Origin: BJGV01 sp003230615
GTDB taxonomy: Bacteria > Pseudomonadota > Gammaproteobacteria > Burkholderiales > Nitrosomonadaceae
Assembly (NCBI GenBank): GCA_963663215.1
Contig: OY760140.1
Location: forward strand, 62,001 to 126,000
Reading direction: 5' to 3'
Length of the DNA: 64,000 nt
Positions 9,040 through 19,100 of this stretch are shown here, one piece after another. The translations under genes were made by a program, and so were the position numbers. The first letter of the stretch is position 1, and each line of letters begins with the position of its first letter. The notes under the pieces are model-generated. The model worked only from the letters and a program-made list of their open reading frames with translations, had not been told where the DNA came from and did no database searches.

Positions 9040-10359
9040 CTATGGAGATTTAACTCCGGCCCAGCATTCCCCTACATTAAATTGATTAACCGTTATCAAA
9101 TCATCCCAGCTAGTCGTATACCTAGGACTTCTGTTGTTCTGTTTTATCTTCCAAGGTTGTGTGATGCCTTCGGCTGCGATGGCCAACATTTTTCTTCCCA
9201 TCAGCGCATTAACCTGATCTAGTACCATCATTAGATTGGTTGATTTGCCCCGTGCCTTTTTTTTACCAAACAGGTCAGGCTGGCACTCTTTACTCGAAAC
9301 GAGTTTGGATAGCATGACTCCTGCCTTTTGGTACTTGTACCCACTATGGTAAATCTTACGTAGTCCCCATGATGCGATCCGCATAAGCGCCAAGGTGTCG
9401 TTTATTTGTTCCGGTAATGGGATGGTTATACTGTTGGCGTAGCAAGATTCTTTCTTATTGAACGGACTAGTGCGGATGTAGACATGGATTGACCCCGCAT
9501 AGGAATTCTGTTGGCGTAGTTTTTCGGCAGCACGGCTAACATAGAGGGCAACGGATTGCTCTAGCCTTTCGAGGCTAGTCACCAGCACACCGAAGGAGCG
9601 GGAGTAAATTATTTGTTTCTTGGACGCGGCCATTTCTTCCAGTTCAATACAGATTACGTTATTAAGTTCGTGGACGGTTTTCTTCAACAATACCGAAAAC
9701 CGCAGGTTTAGTATTTCTGGATTAGCATGTTTCAGATCGAGTACATTATAAATACCGATCTGCCGCAACTTTGGTACAAGTTGCTTACCGACGCCCCATA
9801 CTTTTCCAATTTTGATCTTGTGTAGCCATCTATTTTGCTCCAGTATTGTCATAGCGTTAAGGTCACATACATATTGGAACTGTGAGTTTTTCTTGGCGAT
9901 ATAGTTCGCGAGTTTCGCTAGTGTCTTGGATGCTCCAATTCCTATGCATACAGGTAATCCTGTTTGTTGTCGGATGCGCTTACGAATTCTTTGTACATGG
10001 TCAGTCAGATTGCATCTACAGGATCCCGTGAGGTCGAGAAAGCATTCATCAATGGAATACACTTCTTGATTAGGGCTGAACTCGGAAAGAATGTTCATCA
10101 CTCGTTTGGACATATCAGCATAGAGCGTATAATTGGAAGAGTAGGCGATGACGCCATGTTTTCTTGCTAATTTTTTAAACTGAAACCAAGGTTGCCCCAT
10201 TTTTATACCGAGTGCCTTTGCTTCGTCGCTTCTGGCAACTGCACAGCCGTCATTATTGGAAAGCACCACCACCGGTTTACCTTTTAACTTTGGATTAAAT
10301 ACTCGCTCGCAACTGACGTAAAAGTTGTTGCAGTCAACGAGAGCGATGGAGCGGCTCAT
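9040..10359 (-). CDS. umuC: DNA polymerase V catalytic subunit UmuC (Y family)
   Basis: This is an error-prone translesion polymerase acting in SOS mutagenesis. The start MSRSIALVDCNNFYVSCERV carries the first metal-binding Asp, and YSIDECFLDLTG (around residues 101-112) carries the catalytic Asp-Glu pair. The order palm/fingers, helix-hairpin-helix (IKIGKVWGVGKQLVPKL), little finger, then a C-terminal tail is normal, as is the length of 439 residues. The QPDLF element near residue 356 resembles a beta-clamp-binding motif (consensus QxxLxF, or QL/DLF), which Y-family polymerases use to reach the fork. The start ATG overlaps the umuD stop (ATGA). Confidence 0.95.
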   Translation of the reverse strand: MSRSIALVDCNNFYVSCERVFNPKLKGKPVVVLSNNDGCAVARSDEAKALGIKMGQPWFQFKKLARKHGVIAYSSNYTLYADMSKRVMNILSEFSPNQEVYSIDECFLDLTGSCRCNLTDHVQRIRKRIRQQTGLPVCIGIGASKTLAKLANYIAKKNSQFQYVCDLNAMTILEQNRWLHKIKIGKVWGVGKQLVPKLRQIGIYNVLDLKHANPEILNLRFSVLLKKTVHELNNVICIELEEMAASKKQIIYSRSFGVLVTSLERLEQSVALYVSRAAEKLRQQNSYAGSIHVYIRTSPFNKKESCYANSITIPLPEQINDTLALMRIASWGLRKIYHSGYKYQKAGVMLSKLVSSKECQPDLFGKKKARGKSTNLMMVLDQVNALMGRKMLAIAAEGITQPWKIKQNNRSPRYTTSWDDLITVNQFNVGECWAGVKSP

Positions 10360-10955
10360 TTGAATTTGCGCATGGAACCGGTGACAACACCCCAGATTTC
10401 AAGTGATTGACCTTTCTTGATTTCAATGACAGGGTAGTTCCGATTGGCCGGGATAAGCTTCACACTTTTTCTAGACCAATCCAGAGTTTTTACAGTGAAT
10501 TCGCCGTCTAGCACCGCAAGGACGATGTCACCAGTCTGCTGAGTTCTAGAACGATCAATAACCAGCACGTCATTATCGAAGATACCGGCCTCTATCATTG
10601 AGTCACCTTTGACGCGTACGAAAAAGGTTGTAGTATCGTTTTCCACGAGATAGTCGCTTGGATTGAGTCGCTGTTCGACGTGATCATCAGCTGGGGAGGG
10701 AAAGCCGGCAGACACTTTCGACGTATAGAGCGGAAAAATGACACGTTGCTTAGTTTGTGCGAATTGGATCAGATCAACGACACCAGCCTGTCCTTGTAAC
10801 GAGTGCTTTCCTTTTAGGGCAGAAACAAAGTCTTTGATGGTTCCGGCTGTGTTTACCGGAACACGTATGACTGTAGTGGGCTGATCCACGCTATTACCAG
10901 GTTTACGCCCGGCTCCGGGGCGCCTACCGCCATGGGTTTTTATAATGTTGTTCAT
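10356..10955 (-). CDS. umuD: UmuD-like SOS peptidase (S24), with basic N-terminal extension
   Basis: UmuD is cleaved by itself on RecA filaments to UmuD', the partner of UmuC. The self-cleavage site is VSAGFPSPADD (Ala-Gly cut), the nucleophile Ser is in VKGDSMIEAGI, and the general-base Lys lies in GEFTVKTL, so the peptidase looks intact. At 199 residues it is longer than E. coli UmuD (139). The extra N-terminal part holds GGRRPGAGRKPG, a basic Gly/Pro-rich motif like those of DNA-binding tails, followed by a segment that could form a small helical domain. This recalls longer UmuD variants that also act as regulators, but that role is an inference. The gene is immediately followed by umuC. 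Confidence 0.92.
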   Translation of the reverse strand: MNNIIKTHGGRRPGAGRKPGNSVDQPTTVIRVPVNTAGTIKDFVSALKGKHSLQGQAGVVDLIQFAQTKQRVIFPLYTSKVSAGFPSPADDHVEQRLNPSDYLVENDTTTFFVRVKGDSMIEAGIFDNDVLVIDRSRTQQTGDIVLAVLDGEFTVKTLDWSRKSVKLIPANRNYPVIEIKKGQSLEIWGVVTGSMRKFK

Positions 10956-10960
10956 CGTGC

Positions 10961-10989
10961 AACTTGATTATGTAACAAGTAATCAAGTT
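10961..10989. promoter_or_regulatory. Perfect inverted repeat upstream of umuD (possible operator)
   Basis: AACTTGATTA (10961-10970) and TAATCAAGTT (10980-10989) form a perfect 10-bp inverted repeat around nine bases (TGTAACAAG). It ends five bases before the umuD start, so it overlaps the ribosome-binding region. It does not look like the CTGT-N8-ACAG LexA box. A repressor bound here would block translation initiation or transcription of umuDC. The function is inferred from position and symmetry only. Confidence 0.55.
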
Positions 10990-11252
10990 TACGCTTGGGT
11001 TGCCTGAATGGCAAGAATTAACAACCCAGAATTTGTATTTTCTCGCACAGTTAGTTGTTTGTTTGTTGTGCCTGTTTGGGTTGTTCATTAGGCTAAGTTG
11101 GTGAAAGCGAGATTTCTTTTCCCTCCTCTTACTGTCATCTGCCCCCTTAGCTTGCTTGAATGATCATTTTTGGCCATAATCTTTAACACAAACATAACAA
11201 TCAAGAATTTTCTTATACTCCTATACTACATACAGCGAACAAGGGAACAGTA

Positions 11253-12200
11253 ATGGAACAAATTTTACTAAATGACCTAGTTTTATTCGGTTACCAACTC
11301 GCGCCAGTAATGGTGTCGGGTCTGCGCATTGTCCTCATTGCCACGCTAGGGTGGGTTGCCTTAACTTTCTCCCACAAGCTGATTCGCGCCTTCCGCCTCC
11401 GCCTCACACAAAATTCTAAGGATACTGAGAAGACGAAGCGCGTTGCTACCCTAGGCCGGGTGTTCCGCTACATTGCCTCTGTCCTCATTTCTCTGATTAC
11501 CGGTATCGTGATACTAGGAGAGCTAGGTATTTCCATCGCACCCATACTCGGCGCCGCCGGCGTGATGGGCCTAGCTATTGGCTTCGGCGCCCAAAGCCTC
11601 GTCAAAGATTATTTCACCGGCTTCTTCCTGTTGCTGGAGAACCAGCTTCGCGAGGGCGACGTAGTCGAGGTCGGCGGCAAGGGCGGCATAGTAGAGGAGG
11701 TCACTTTGCGCTACGTACAGATGCGCGACTACGATGGCCACGTCCACTTCGTGCCCAATGGTTCCATTACTACAGTTACTAACATGACCCGCGGCCATGC
11801 TCACGCGGTGGTGGATGTGGGTGTGGCTTATCGTGAGGATGTTGATCAGGCACTCAGGGTGATGGGCGAGGTGGGTGCCGAACTGCGCGCCGATCCGACT
11901 TTCGCCCCCAAGATCTTGGAGGAGATGGAAATCGTCGGTGTAAATGAATGGGCCGATTCGGCGATAATTCTGCGGTGCCGCTTTAAAGTGGCGCCCATTC
12001 AGCAGTGGGGAGTACGCCGTGAATATTATCGTCGTCTCAAGTACGCCTTCGACGCTGCTGGTATTGAGATTCCCTTTCCTCATCTTACGATCTATGCTGG
12101 CCAATCCAAGGATGGCTCAAGCCCACCCTTTAACCTATCTGAGGACGCAGGTGCGCGGTCGTCTCGGGATGATGGTGCGCAGCCGGGAGGTGCGCAATAA
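11253..12200 (+). CDS. mscS: Small-conductance mechanosensitive channel, MscS family
   Basis: The channel opens under membrane tension and releases solutes on hypo-osmotic shock. The 315-residue protein has two N-terminal membrane helices (about 15-40 and 70-95), then the pore helix with the Gly/Ala pattern ILGAAGVMGLAIGFGAQSLV (about 98-117). The beta domain follows (LENQLREGDVVEV, FVPNG near 173, then MTR), with a C-terminal alpha/beta domain and a polar tail. The family is clear. It heads the glycogen/trehalose operon: its stop at 12198-12200 overlaps the apparent glgB start. The start has the Shine-Dalgarno AAGGGAA. Co-transcription with trehalose genes fits an osmoadaptation unit. Confidence 0.93.
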   Translation: MEQILLNDLVLFGYQLAPVMVSGLRIVLIATLGWVALTFSHKLIRAFRLRLTQNSKDTEKTKRVATLGRVFRYIASVLISLITGIVILGELGISIAPILGAAGVMGLAIGFGAQSLVKDYFTGFFLLLENQLREGDVVEVGGKGGIVEEVTLRYVQMRDYDGHVHFVPNGSITTVTNMTRGHAHAVVDVGVAYREDVDQALRVMGEVGAELRADPTFAPKILEEMEIVGVNEWADSAIILRCRFKVAPIQQWGVRREYYRRLKYAFDAAGIEIPFPHLTIYAGQSKDGSSPPFNLSEDAGARSSRDDGAQPGGAQ

Positions 12201-14134
12201 ATCTTACAACTGCCGTACTTTCGCATACCCTTTTTAGTAAGTATGATATCTACCTTTTTCGCGAGGGAACGCACGGCCGCCTCTACGAGCATTTCGGTTC
12301 CCATACGGCAGAAAAGGATGGTCAAGCTGGTTTCCAATTTTGTGTCTGGGCACCCAATGCCGAGCAAGTGGCGGTAATCGGCGACTTCAACGGCTGGCAG
12401 GTTGAGCACCATGTTCTGTATCGCCGAGACGACGACTCGGGCATTTGGGAAGGATTTATCTCGGGACTAGCTATAGTGGACTATTACAAGTTTCATATTA
12501 CCGGTTCCGATGGTCGGCTATCCGAGAAAGCCGATCCTTTCGCCTACTATGCCGAGGAACCGCCACGCAGTGCTTCTCGGCTTTGGGCGCTTGATTACAC
12601 TTGGTGCGACGGCGAGTGGATGGCGCTACGCCGTACTGCTAATGCCCTAGATGCCCCCATGTCTACCTATGAAGTGCATCTGGGTTCCTGGCAACGTGTT
12701 CCAGAGGAAGGTAACCGCTTCCTCAGTTACCGGGAGATGGCTTCCAGTCTCGTAGCTTATGTGAAGGAGATGGGTTTTACTCACGTGGAATTGCTCCCGA
12801 TTACAGAACACCCCTTCTACGGCTCCTGGGGCTACCAAACTACGGGTTACTTCGCGCCGACAGCCCGCTATGGCACACCTCAAGATTTCATGTTCCTGAT
12901 CGACTCTCTTCACCAGGCCGGTATCGGTGTCATCCTCGACTGGGTACCCGCACATTTTCCTGCTGACGGACATGGGCTTTCCTGTTTTGACGGCACCTGC
13001 CTGTACGAGCACGCAGATCCGCGTCAGGGTTTTCACCCGGACTGGAAAAGCTCCATATTCAATTTCGGGCGCAATGAAGTGCGCGCTTTCCTTATGTCCA
13101 GCGCACTATTCTGGCTTGATAAGTACCATATTGATGGTATACGCGTCGATGCTGTCGCTTCCATGCTCTATCTCGACTATGGACGTAAGGAGGGCGAGTG
13201 GATACCTAATATCCATGGTGGACGCGAGAACCTTGAGGCCATAAGTTTCCTGCGTAGTCTCAACGAAGCCGTATATCGAGATTACCCTGACGTCCAGACT
13301 ATCGCTGAGGAATCCACTGCCTGGCCTATGGTATCGCGTCCTACATCCATGGACGGACTTGGTTTCGGAATGAAGTGGAACATGGGGTGGATGCACGATA
13401 CGCTGAAGTACTTCCAGCAGGATCCGCTATTCCGCGAGCACCACTACGACCAGCTTACCTTCAGTCTTAGTTACGCCTTTACCGAGAACTTTGTCTTACC
13501 CTTATCCCACGATGAGGTAGTGCATGGTAAAGGCGCCCTCGTTGGCAAGATGCCAGGTGACGAATGGCAGCAGTTTGCCAACCTGCGTCTGCTCTATGGC
13601 CTGATGTGGTTACACCCCGGCAAGAAGCTGTTGTTCATGGGTGGAGAATTTGGGCAGAAGTGCGAGTGGCAACATGAGGAAAGTTTGGAATGGCATGTGC
13701 TACAGTATCCACTCCACAAGGGTGTTCAACGCTGGGTGACTGATCTTAATCGCGTCTATAAAGAACAAACGGCTCTTCATAATAGAGACTTTACTTCAGA
13801 CGGGTTTGCCTGGGTGAGTTCCCGCGCTAGGAAGGAAAGTGTCATAGGGTTTCTGCGCTACAGCAGCCACCAGGACGATGTCGTCCTATTAGTGTGCAAC
13901 TTCACTCCGGTACCGCGTCAAAACTACATTGTCGGAGTGCCATGTGGTGGTCAGTGGGAGGAGATCCTAAACAGTGACGCAAATTTTTACGGTGGTAGTG
14001 GTATGGGTAACTTTGGCCGCCTCGAGGCAACATCTCTTGCTTCCCATGGCTATTCTTGTTCTCTAGCGCTGACCTTGCCACCCTTGGCAGCACTGATCCT
14101 AAAGCCGGCGACCAGTAGCGGAGGAGCATTATAA
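12197..14134 (+). CDS. glgB: 1,4-alpha-glucan branching enzyme GlgB, AUA start
   Basis: GlgB adds alpha-1,6 branches to linear glucan (GH13, with an N-terminal CBM48). The CBM48 homology begins upstream of any usual start: residues from about 13 read FSKYDIYLFREGTHGRLYEH, then FCVWAPNAEQVAVIGDFNGW. There is no ATG, GTG or TTG between the in-frame stop at 12170 and a GTG at 12368, which would delete part of the domain. The best candidate is ATA at 12197, six bases after GGGAGG (12185-12190) and overlapping the mscS TAA. That gives 645 residues, a normal size for the short form lacking the N1 domain. Catalytic motifs: GIRVDAVASM (nucleophile Asp 318), IAEEST (369-374) and LPLSHDEVVHGK. The stop overlaps glgE (TAATG). 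Confidence 0.93.
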   Translation: MNLTTAVLSHTLFSKYDIYLFREGTHGRLYEHFGSHTAEKDGQAGFQFCVWAPNAEQVAVIGDFNGWQVEHHVLYRRDDDSGIWEGFISGLAIVDYYKFHITGSDGRLSEKADPFAYYAEEPPRSASRLWALDYTWCDGEWMALRRTANALDAPMSTYEVHLGSWQRVPEEGNRFLSYREMASSLVAYVKEMGFTHVELLPITEHPFYGSWGYQTTGYFAPTARYGTPQDFMFLIDSLHQAGIGVILDWVPAHFPADGHGLSCFDGTCLYEHADPRQGFHPDWKSSIFNFGRNEVRAFLMSSALFWLDKYHIDGIRVDAVASMLYLDYGRKEGEWIPNIHGGRENLEAISFLRSLNEAVYRDYPDVQTIAEESTAWPMVSRPTSMDGLGFGMKWNMGWMHDTLKYFQQDPLFREHHYDQLTFSLSYAFTENFVLPLSHDEVVHGKGALVGKMPGDEWQQFANLRLLYGLMWLHPGKKLLFMGGEFGQKCEWQHEESLEWHVLQYPLHKGVQRWVTDLNRVYKEQTALHNRDFTSDGFAWVSSRARKESVIGFLRYSSHQDDVVLLVCNFTPVPRQNYIVGVPCGGQWEEILNSDANFYGGSGMGNFGRLEATSLASHGYSCSLALTLPPLAALILKPATSSGGAL

Positions 14135-16137
14135 TGAACAGCGCTTTTTCCCAAACTGGTCGTACTCGCGCGGTAATCGAGCGGGTCAGACCCGAAGTCG
14201 ACAACGGTCGCTTCCCTGTCAAACGTACCGTGGACGAGGATGTGATTGTTGAGGCAGATATCTTCGTCGACGGTCAAGATCAGTTGCACTGCTTGCTGTT
14301 GTATCGACCAGTCGGGTCCCAGCCTTGGGTCGAGGTGTCGATGATTCCTGTAAGCAAGGATCGCTGGCAGGCTCGTTTCTTGGTTGATACTGTAGGACGA
14401 TACGAATACACAGTCATGGCCAGTGTAGATCACTTTCTCACCTGGCGCCATGACCTTACCCAGCGTGAGGAAACTGACGATATTCTTATCGCTCTGCAAG
14501 TTGGCGCTGAGCTGGTAAGTGCTGCTGCCAAACGTTCTAGCGGTGATGATAGTCGTGAACTCCAGAATTGGGTGACTAAACTTCGTTCTACAGTCACGCC
14601 AAAAGCAGGGCGGGCTATAGCCGAAAGCGAAGGTTTGGCTAACCTCATGGCTGCAAATGGCGAGAGACTCTTCATCGCCAAATACTGCCGTGTACTGGAG
14701 GTGGTGGTTGACGTTGAGCGGGCGCGCTTCTCTTCCTGGTACGAGCTTTTCCCACGTTCCTGCCCTGCTGGCGACAAAGTGCATGGCAACTTTACCCAGC
14801 TGATTGAAAGGTTGCCATACATTGCTTCCATGGGTTTCGATGTGCTCTATCTACCACCAATTCATCCTATTGGTCACACTTTCCGTAAGGGGCCCAACAA
14901 CAGCCTTTCTACTAGCTCAGACGATCCCGGCAGCCCTTGGGCTATTGGTGCCATTGAGGGTGGTCACTGTGATATCCACCCTGAACTAGGCAGCGTTAAA
15001 GATTTTCGTCGTTTAATAGTGCGTGCTCGAGAGCTTGGCATCGAAGTTGCCTTAGATCTTGCTTTCCATTGCTCGCCAGATCATCCTTATGTGGAACAAC
15101 ACCCCGAATGGTTTCGTCATCGTCCGGACGGAAGTATCCAGTATGCAGAAAATCCCCCTAAGAAGTATCAGGACATCTATCCCTTCAATTTTGAGAGTGA
15201 TCAATGGGAAGAGCTGTGGCAGGAACTAAGAAGCGTGGTGGATCACTGGATCGGGGAGGGGGTGTACATCTTTCGAGTGGATAATCCACACACCAAGCCC
15301 TTTCCCTTCTGGGAATGGTTGATCAGAGGCGTAAAAGCGGAGCACCCAAAAGTTATATTTCTTGCAGAAGCGTTCACTCGGCCAAAGGTCATGCACCGTC
15401 TAGCAAAACTGGGTTTCACTCAATCCTATACTTATTTTACGTGGCGCAATACCAAGCAGGAGCTGACAAACTATTTTACCGAGCTTGCTCACCACGACTC
15501 CCGAGAGTATTTTCGTCCCAACCTATGGCCCAATACCCCAGATATTATTTCAGAGTTTCTGCAATATGGAGGCCGACCGGCTTTCCTTTTACGGTCGTCT
15601 CTAGCGGCGACTTTAGGTGCCAGCTATGGTATCTACGGCCCAGCTTTTGAACTAATGGAACACGAAGCGCGCGAACCAGGTAGTGAGGAGCCTCTGAATT
15701 CGGAGAAGTATCAGCTACGACACTGGGATCTCGACCAACCGGATAGTCTGCGCGACTATATTGCCTGCCTCAACCGCATCCGTCACGACAATCCCGCCTT
15801 GCAGTCAGACTGGAGCCTACGCTTTCATATGGTCGACAACCCTTTCATGCTCTGCTACAGTAAGCTGGCTGGTGGCAATGCCTTGGTCATGGTAGCTAAT
15901 CTTGAACCACATAAAGTTCAGTCTGGCTGGATTGAACTGCCTCTTGCCGATCTTGGTGTACTACCTGATCTACCCTATGAGGCGCATGACCTGCTTTCTG
16001 GTGCCAGATTTGAGTGGCAGGGAAGGCGTAATTTCGTTCGTCTTTATCCGCGGGCGGCACCGATACAAATCCTCAGTTTACATAATACTAGCCAAGCGAA
16101 CACGATTTCGATAGTTCCCCCAGAGTTAAGAGTGTGA
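14134..16137 (+). CDS. glgE: Maltosyltransferase GlgE (GH13_3)
   Basis: GlgE transfers maltosyl units from alpha-maltose-1-phosphate onto alpha-1,4-glucan, the polymerising step of the trehalose-to-glucan route. The 667-residue protein has the N-terminal beta domain, then the barrel with the family signatures YLPPIHPIGHTFRKGPNN, SPDHPYVEQHPEWFRHRPDG and AENPPKKYQDIYP. The nucleophile is Asp 383 in FRVDNPHTKP, and the acid/base is Glu 412 in LAEAFTRPKVM. These motifs separate GlgE from ordinary amylases. The ATG overlaps the glgB stop, and the GlgE stop overlaps the next start (TGATG), so the three are tightly coupled. It depends on the maltokinase domain encoded next for its substrate. Confidence 0.96.
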   Translation: MNSAFSQTGRTRAVIERVRPEVDNGRFPVKRTVDEDVIVEADIFVDGQDQLHCLLLYRPVGSQPWVEVSMIPVSKDRWQARFLVDTVGRYEYTVMASVDHFLTWRHDLTQREETDDILIALQVGAELVSAAAKRSSGDDSRELQNWVTKLRSTVTPKAGRAIAESEGLANLMAANGERLFIAKYCRVLEVVVDVERARFSSWYELFPRSCPAGDKVHGNFTQLIERLPYIASMGFDVLYLPPIHPIGHTFRKGPNNSLSTSSDDPGSPWAIGAIEGGHCDIHPELGSVKDFRRLIVRARELGIEVALDLAFHCSPDHPYVEQHPEWFRHRPDGSIQYAENPPKKYQDIYPFNFESDQWEELWQELRSVVDHWIGEGVYIFRVDNPHTKPFPFWEWLIRGVKAEHPKVIFLAEAFTRPKVMHRLAKLGFTQSYTYFTWRNTKQELTNYFTELAHHDSREYFRPNLWPNTPDIISEFLQYGGRPAFLLRSSLAATLGASYGIYGPAFELMEHEAREPGSEEPLNSEKYQLRHWDLDQPDSLRDYIACLNRIRHDNPALQSDWSLRFHMVDNPFMLCYSKLAGGNALVMVANLEPHKVQSGWIELPLADLGVLPDLPYEAHDLLSGARFEWQGRRNFVRLYPRAAPIQILSLHNTSQANTISIVPPELRV

Positions 16138-19100
16138 TGGACAAGGCCAACAATAAGAACCACAGTGCTTCTTTTCCTCCAGTTGACCCCGACGGGGAAG
16201 GTGATCCACTTTGGTACAAGGATGCCATCATCTATGAATTACACGTTAAGGCGTTTTTCGACAGCGATGATGATGGCATAGGTGATTTCAAAGGGTTGAC
16301 AGCGAAGCTGGACTATCTTCAGGATCTTGGCGTCAACACTTTGTGGCTGCTGCCATTCTATCCCTCTCCGTTCAAGGACGAAGGATATGACATCTCCGAT
16401 TATCGTAACGTGCATCCAGAGTACGGTACTCGTGCGGACATTCGTAATTTCATTCGTGAGTCCCACAAGCGTGGAATGAAGATCATCACCGAGTTGGTCA
16501 TTAATCACACCTCCGACCAGCATCCTTGGTTTCAGGCTGCGCGCCGCGCGCCACCTGGTTCAAAGAAACGTGATTTCTACGTTTGGTCAGATACCGACGA
16601 GAAGTTTGCTGAGACGCGGGTTATCTTTACTGACTCGGAAAAATCCAACTGGGCTTGGGACGAAGTAGCTGGTGCCTACTACTGGCACCGTTTCTTTTCT
16701 CATCAACCAGACCTTAACCACAATAATCCGGAGGTGGTGAATGCAGTCATCCACATTATTCGTTTCTGGCTTGATCTCGGTGTCGACGGCCTACGCCTAG
16801 ATGCAATTCCCTATCTGTGTGTGAAAGAAGGTACTGACAACGAAAACTTGCAAGAGACCCATGCAGTCATCAAGCAGATGCGCGCAGCTGTTGACGCCAA
16901 TTACCGGAATCGAGTACTGCTCGCCGAAGCCAACCAGTGGCCCGAAGATGTCCGCGAGTACTTCGGTGATGGCAACGAATGCCACATGGCTTTCCACTTT
17001 CCACTCATGCCCCGCATCTTCATGGCCGTGGCCCAGGAGGAACGCCATCCTATTGTCGATATTTTGCAGCAGACGCCAGAAATTCCCGATAACTGTCAGT
17101 GGGCTATCTTTTTGCGTAATCACGACGAATTAACCTTGGAAATGGTTACAAAGAGAGAGCGAGACTACATGTACGAGATGTATGCAATCGATCCGCGCAT
17201 GCGGGTCAACGTTGGCATTCGCCGCCGTCTGGCGCCACTCATGGAAAACGATCGTAACAAGATTGAATTGGTGAACTTTCTTTTAATGACCTTGCCAGGT
17301 TCCCCCATTATTTATTACGGCGATGAGATCGGTATGGGGGACAATATTTATCTCGGTGATCGTGACAGCGTGCGCACTCCCATGCAGTGGAGCCCGGATC
17401 GCAACGCTGGGTTTTCCAAGGTAGACCCGCAGCGACTCTACCTGCCGCCCAATATGGACCCAATTTACGGCTATGAGGCTCTCAATATTGAGGCGCAGTC
17501 GCGCAATCCCTCGTCTCTGCTGCACTGGATGAAGCGCGTTATCGCTATACGCAAGAACTATAAGGCCTTCGGCCGAGGCAGCATCAAATTCCTAGAGCCT
17601 GGTAATCGTAAGATTCTTGCCTATGTGCTCGAATGGGAGAACGAGACATTGTTATGTGTGGTGAATCTCTCGCGTAGCTCCCAGCCAGTAGAACTCGATC
17701 TCTCCGCCTTCATAGATCGGGTGCCTGTCGAGTTGCTCGGGCACACCACCTTTCCTCCAATTGGTGCCCTCCCTTATTTACTTACCCTCAGGGGGTATGG
17801 TACCTACGGTTTTCGTCTTGCTACTGATGCTGAGGTTCCCTACTGGCATGAAGATCGTCTGGCGAGGCCGGCTCTACCCGTGCTGGTGCTCAATGATGGC
17901 TGGCACACCCTCTCCACAAAGGGTCGGGCCAGCGCTAACACTGTTCGTGACGCTATTGCCGCTACCACACAGGAACAATTTCAGCACAAGGTGCTAGCGC
18001 CCTATCTTGCTACCAAGCGCTGGTTTGCCGCCAAGGGCCATAGTATTCTTCGTATAGAGTTATTGGAACAGGGCGAGTGGAACACGGATCAAGACAGTTG
18101 GTTACTTACTATCATCGAGGTGCATTTTGCTGACCTATCACCCCAGCTCTACTTGTTGCCCTTGGCCATCTGTTGGGAGGAAGACGGTGGCGAGGAAAAA
18201 ATCCAGGCACTTGAGCCCTGGACGTTAGCAAGGATACGACAGAAGGAGCATACTGGAATCCTTTACGGTGCCGTCGGCGATGACCGTTTTTGCCGAGCAC
18301 TGGTTCAGGGTATTGGCCAAAACATTGATCTCCCGTTTGGTAAGGGACGGGTCGAGTTTCGTTCCTGTCCAGCGTTCGACAAGCTAGCGGACGGTATCGA
18401 GGAGCCGGTAAGGCATCCATCACTGGAACAAAGTAACACGGCGATCTTTTTTGGCAACCGCCTCTTTCTCAAGGGCTACCGTCGCCTCCAACTTGGGTCC
18501 AACCCGGAAGTTGAAGTGGGGCGCTTTCTCACCGAGCAGCTCCCCTTTCACCACATCGTGCCTGTCGCTGGCGCTATAGAATTCCACAGTGCTGATGGCC
18601 AGACGCTAACGCTTGCAATACTTCAGGCCTATGTAGAGAATCAGGGTACGGCCTGGAATTTTGCCGTGGATTATCTTGAACGCTACCTGGCTGAGCAATT
18701 GGCCGAGCCGATACCCAATTCAGCTGAGTTTCAAAGTGACCCACACGCCTATTTCCTTAATCTGATGGGCTTGCTTGGCCGCCGCACTGCTGAACTTCAC
18801 CGAGCTTTCTGTAAATCCACAGGCGATATCGCATTCGAACCTGAACCAATTACGCCGGAAGATCTCGTTGCGTGGTCTAAGCAGCTGCATATCGAGGCGG
18901 TTATTACGCTCGATAATTTGAAAGAACACCGCGATAATTTGTCCGTCACGTTGCGGGTGGCAGTCGATCGCTTACTGTCACTACGATCAACGCTGCTAGA
19001 ACGTATTTCTCCGCAAGTTTTGGAGGGAATTTCCGCCGCTAAGATGCGATATCATGGAGATTACCACCTCAGCCAAGTGCTGCTAGTGGGGAACGATTTT

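Noticed and set aside
12647..13036. Long antisense frames across glgB, glgE and other sugar genes
   Set aside because: They are reverse-strand shadows of highly coding G+C-richer genes without own start signals or homology.
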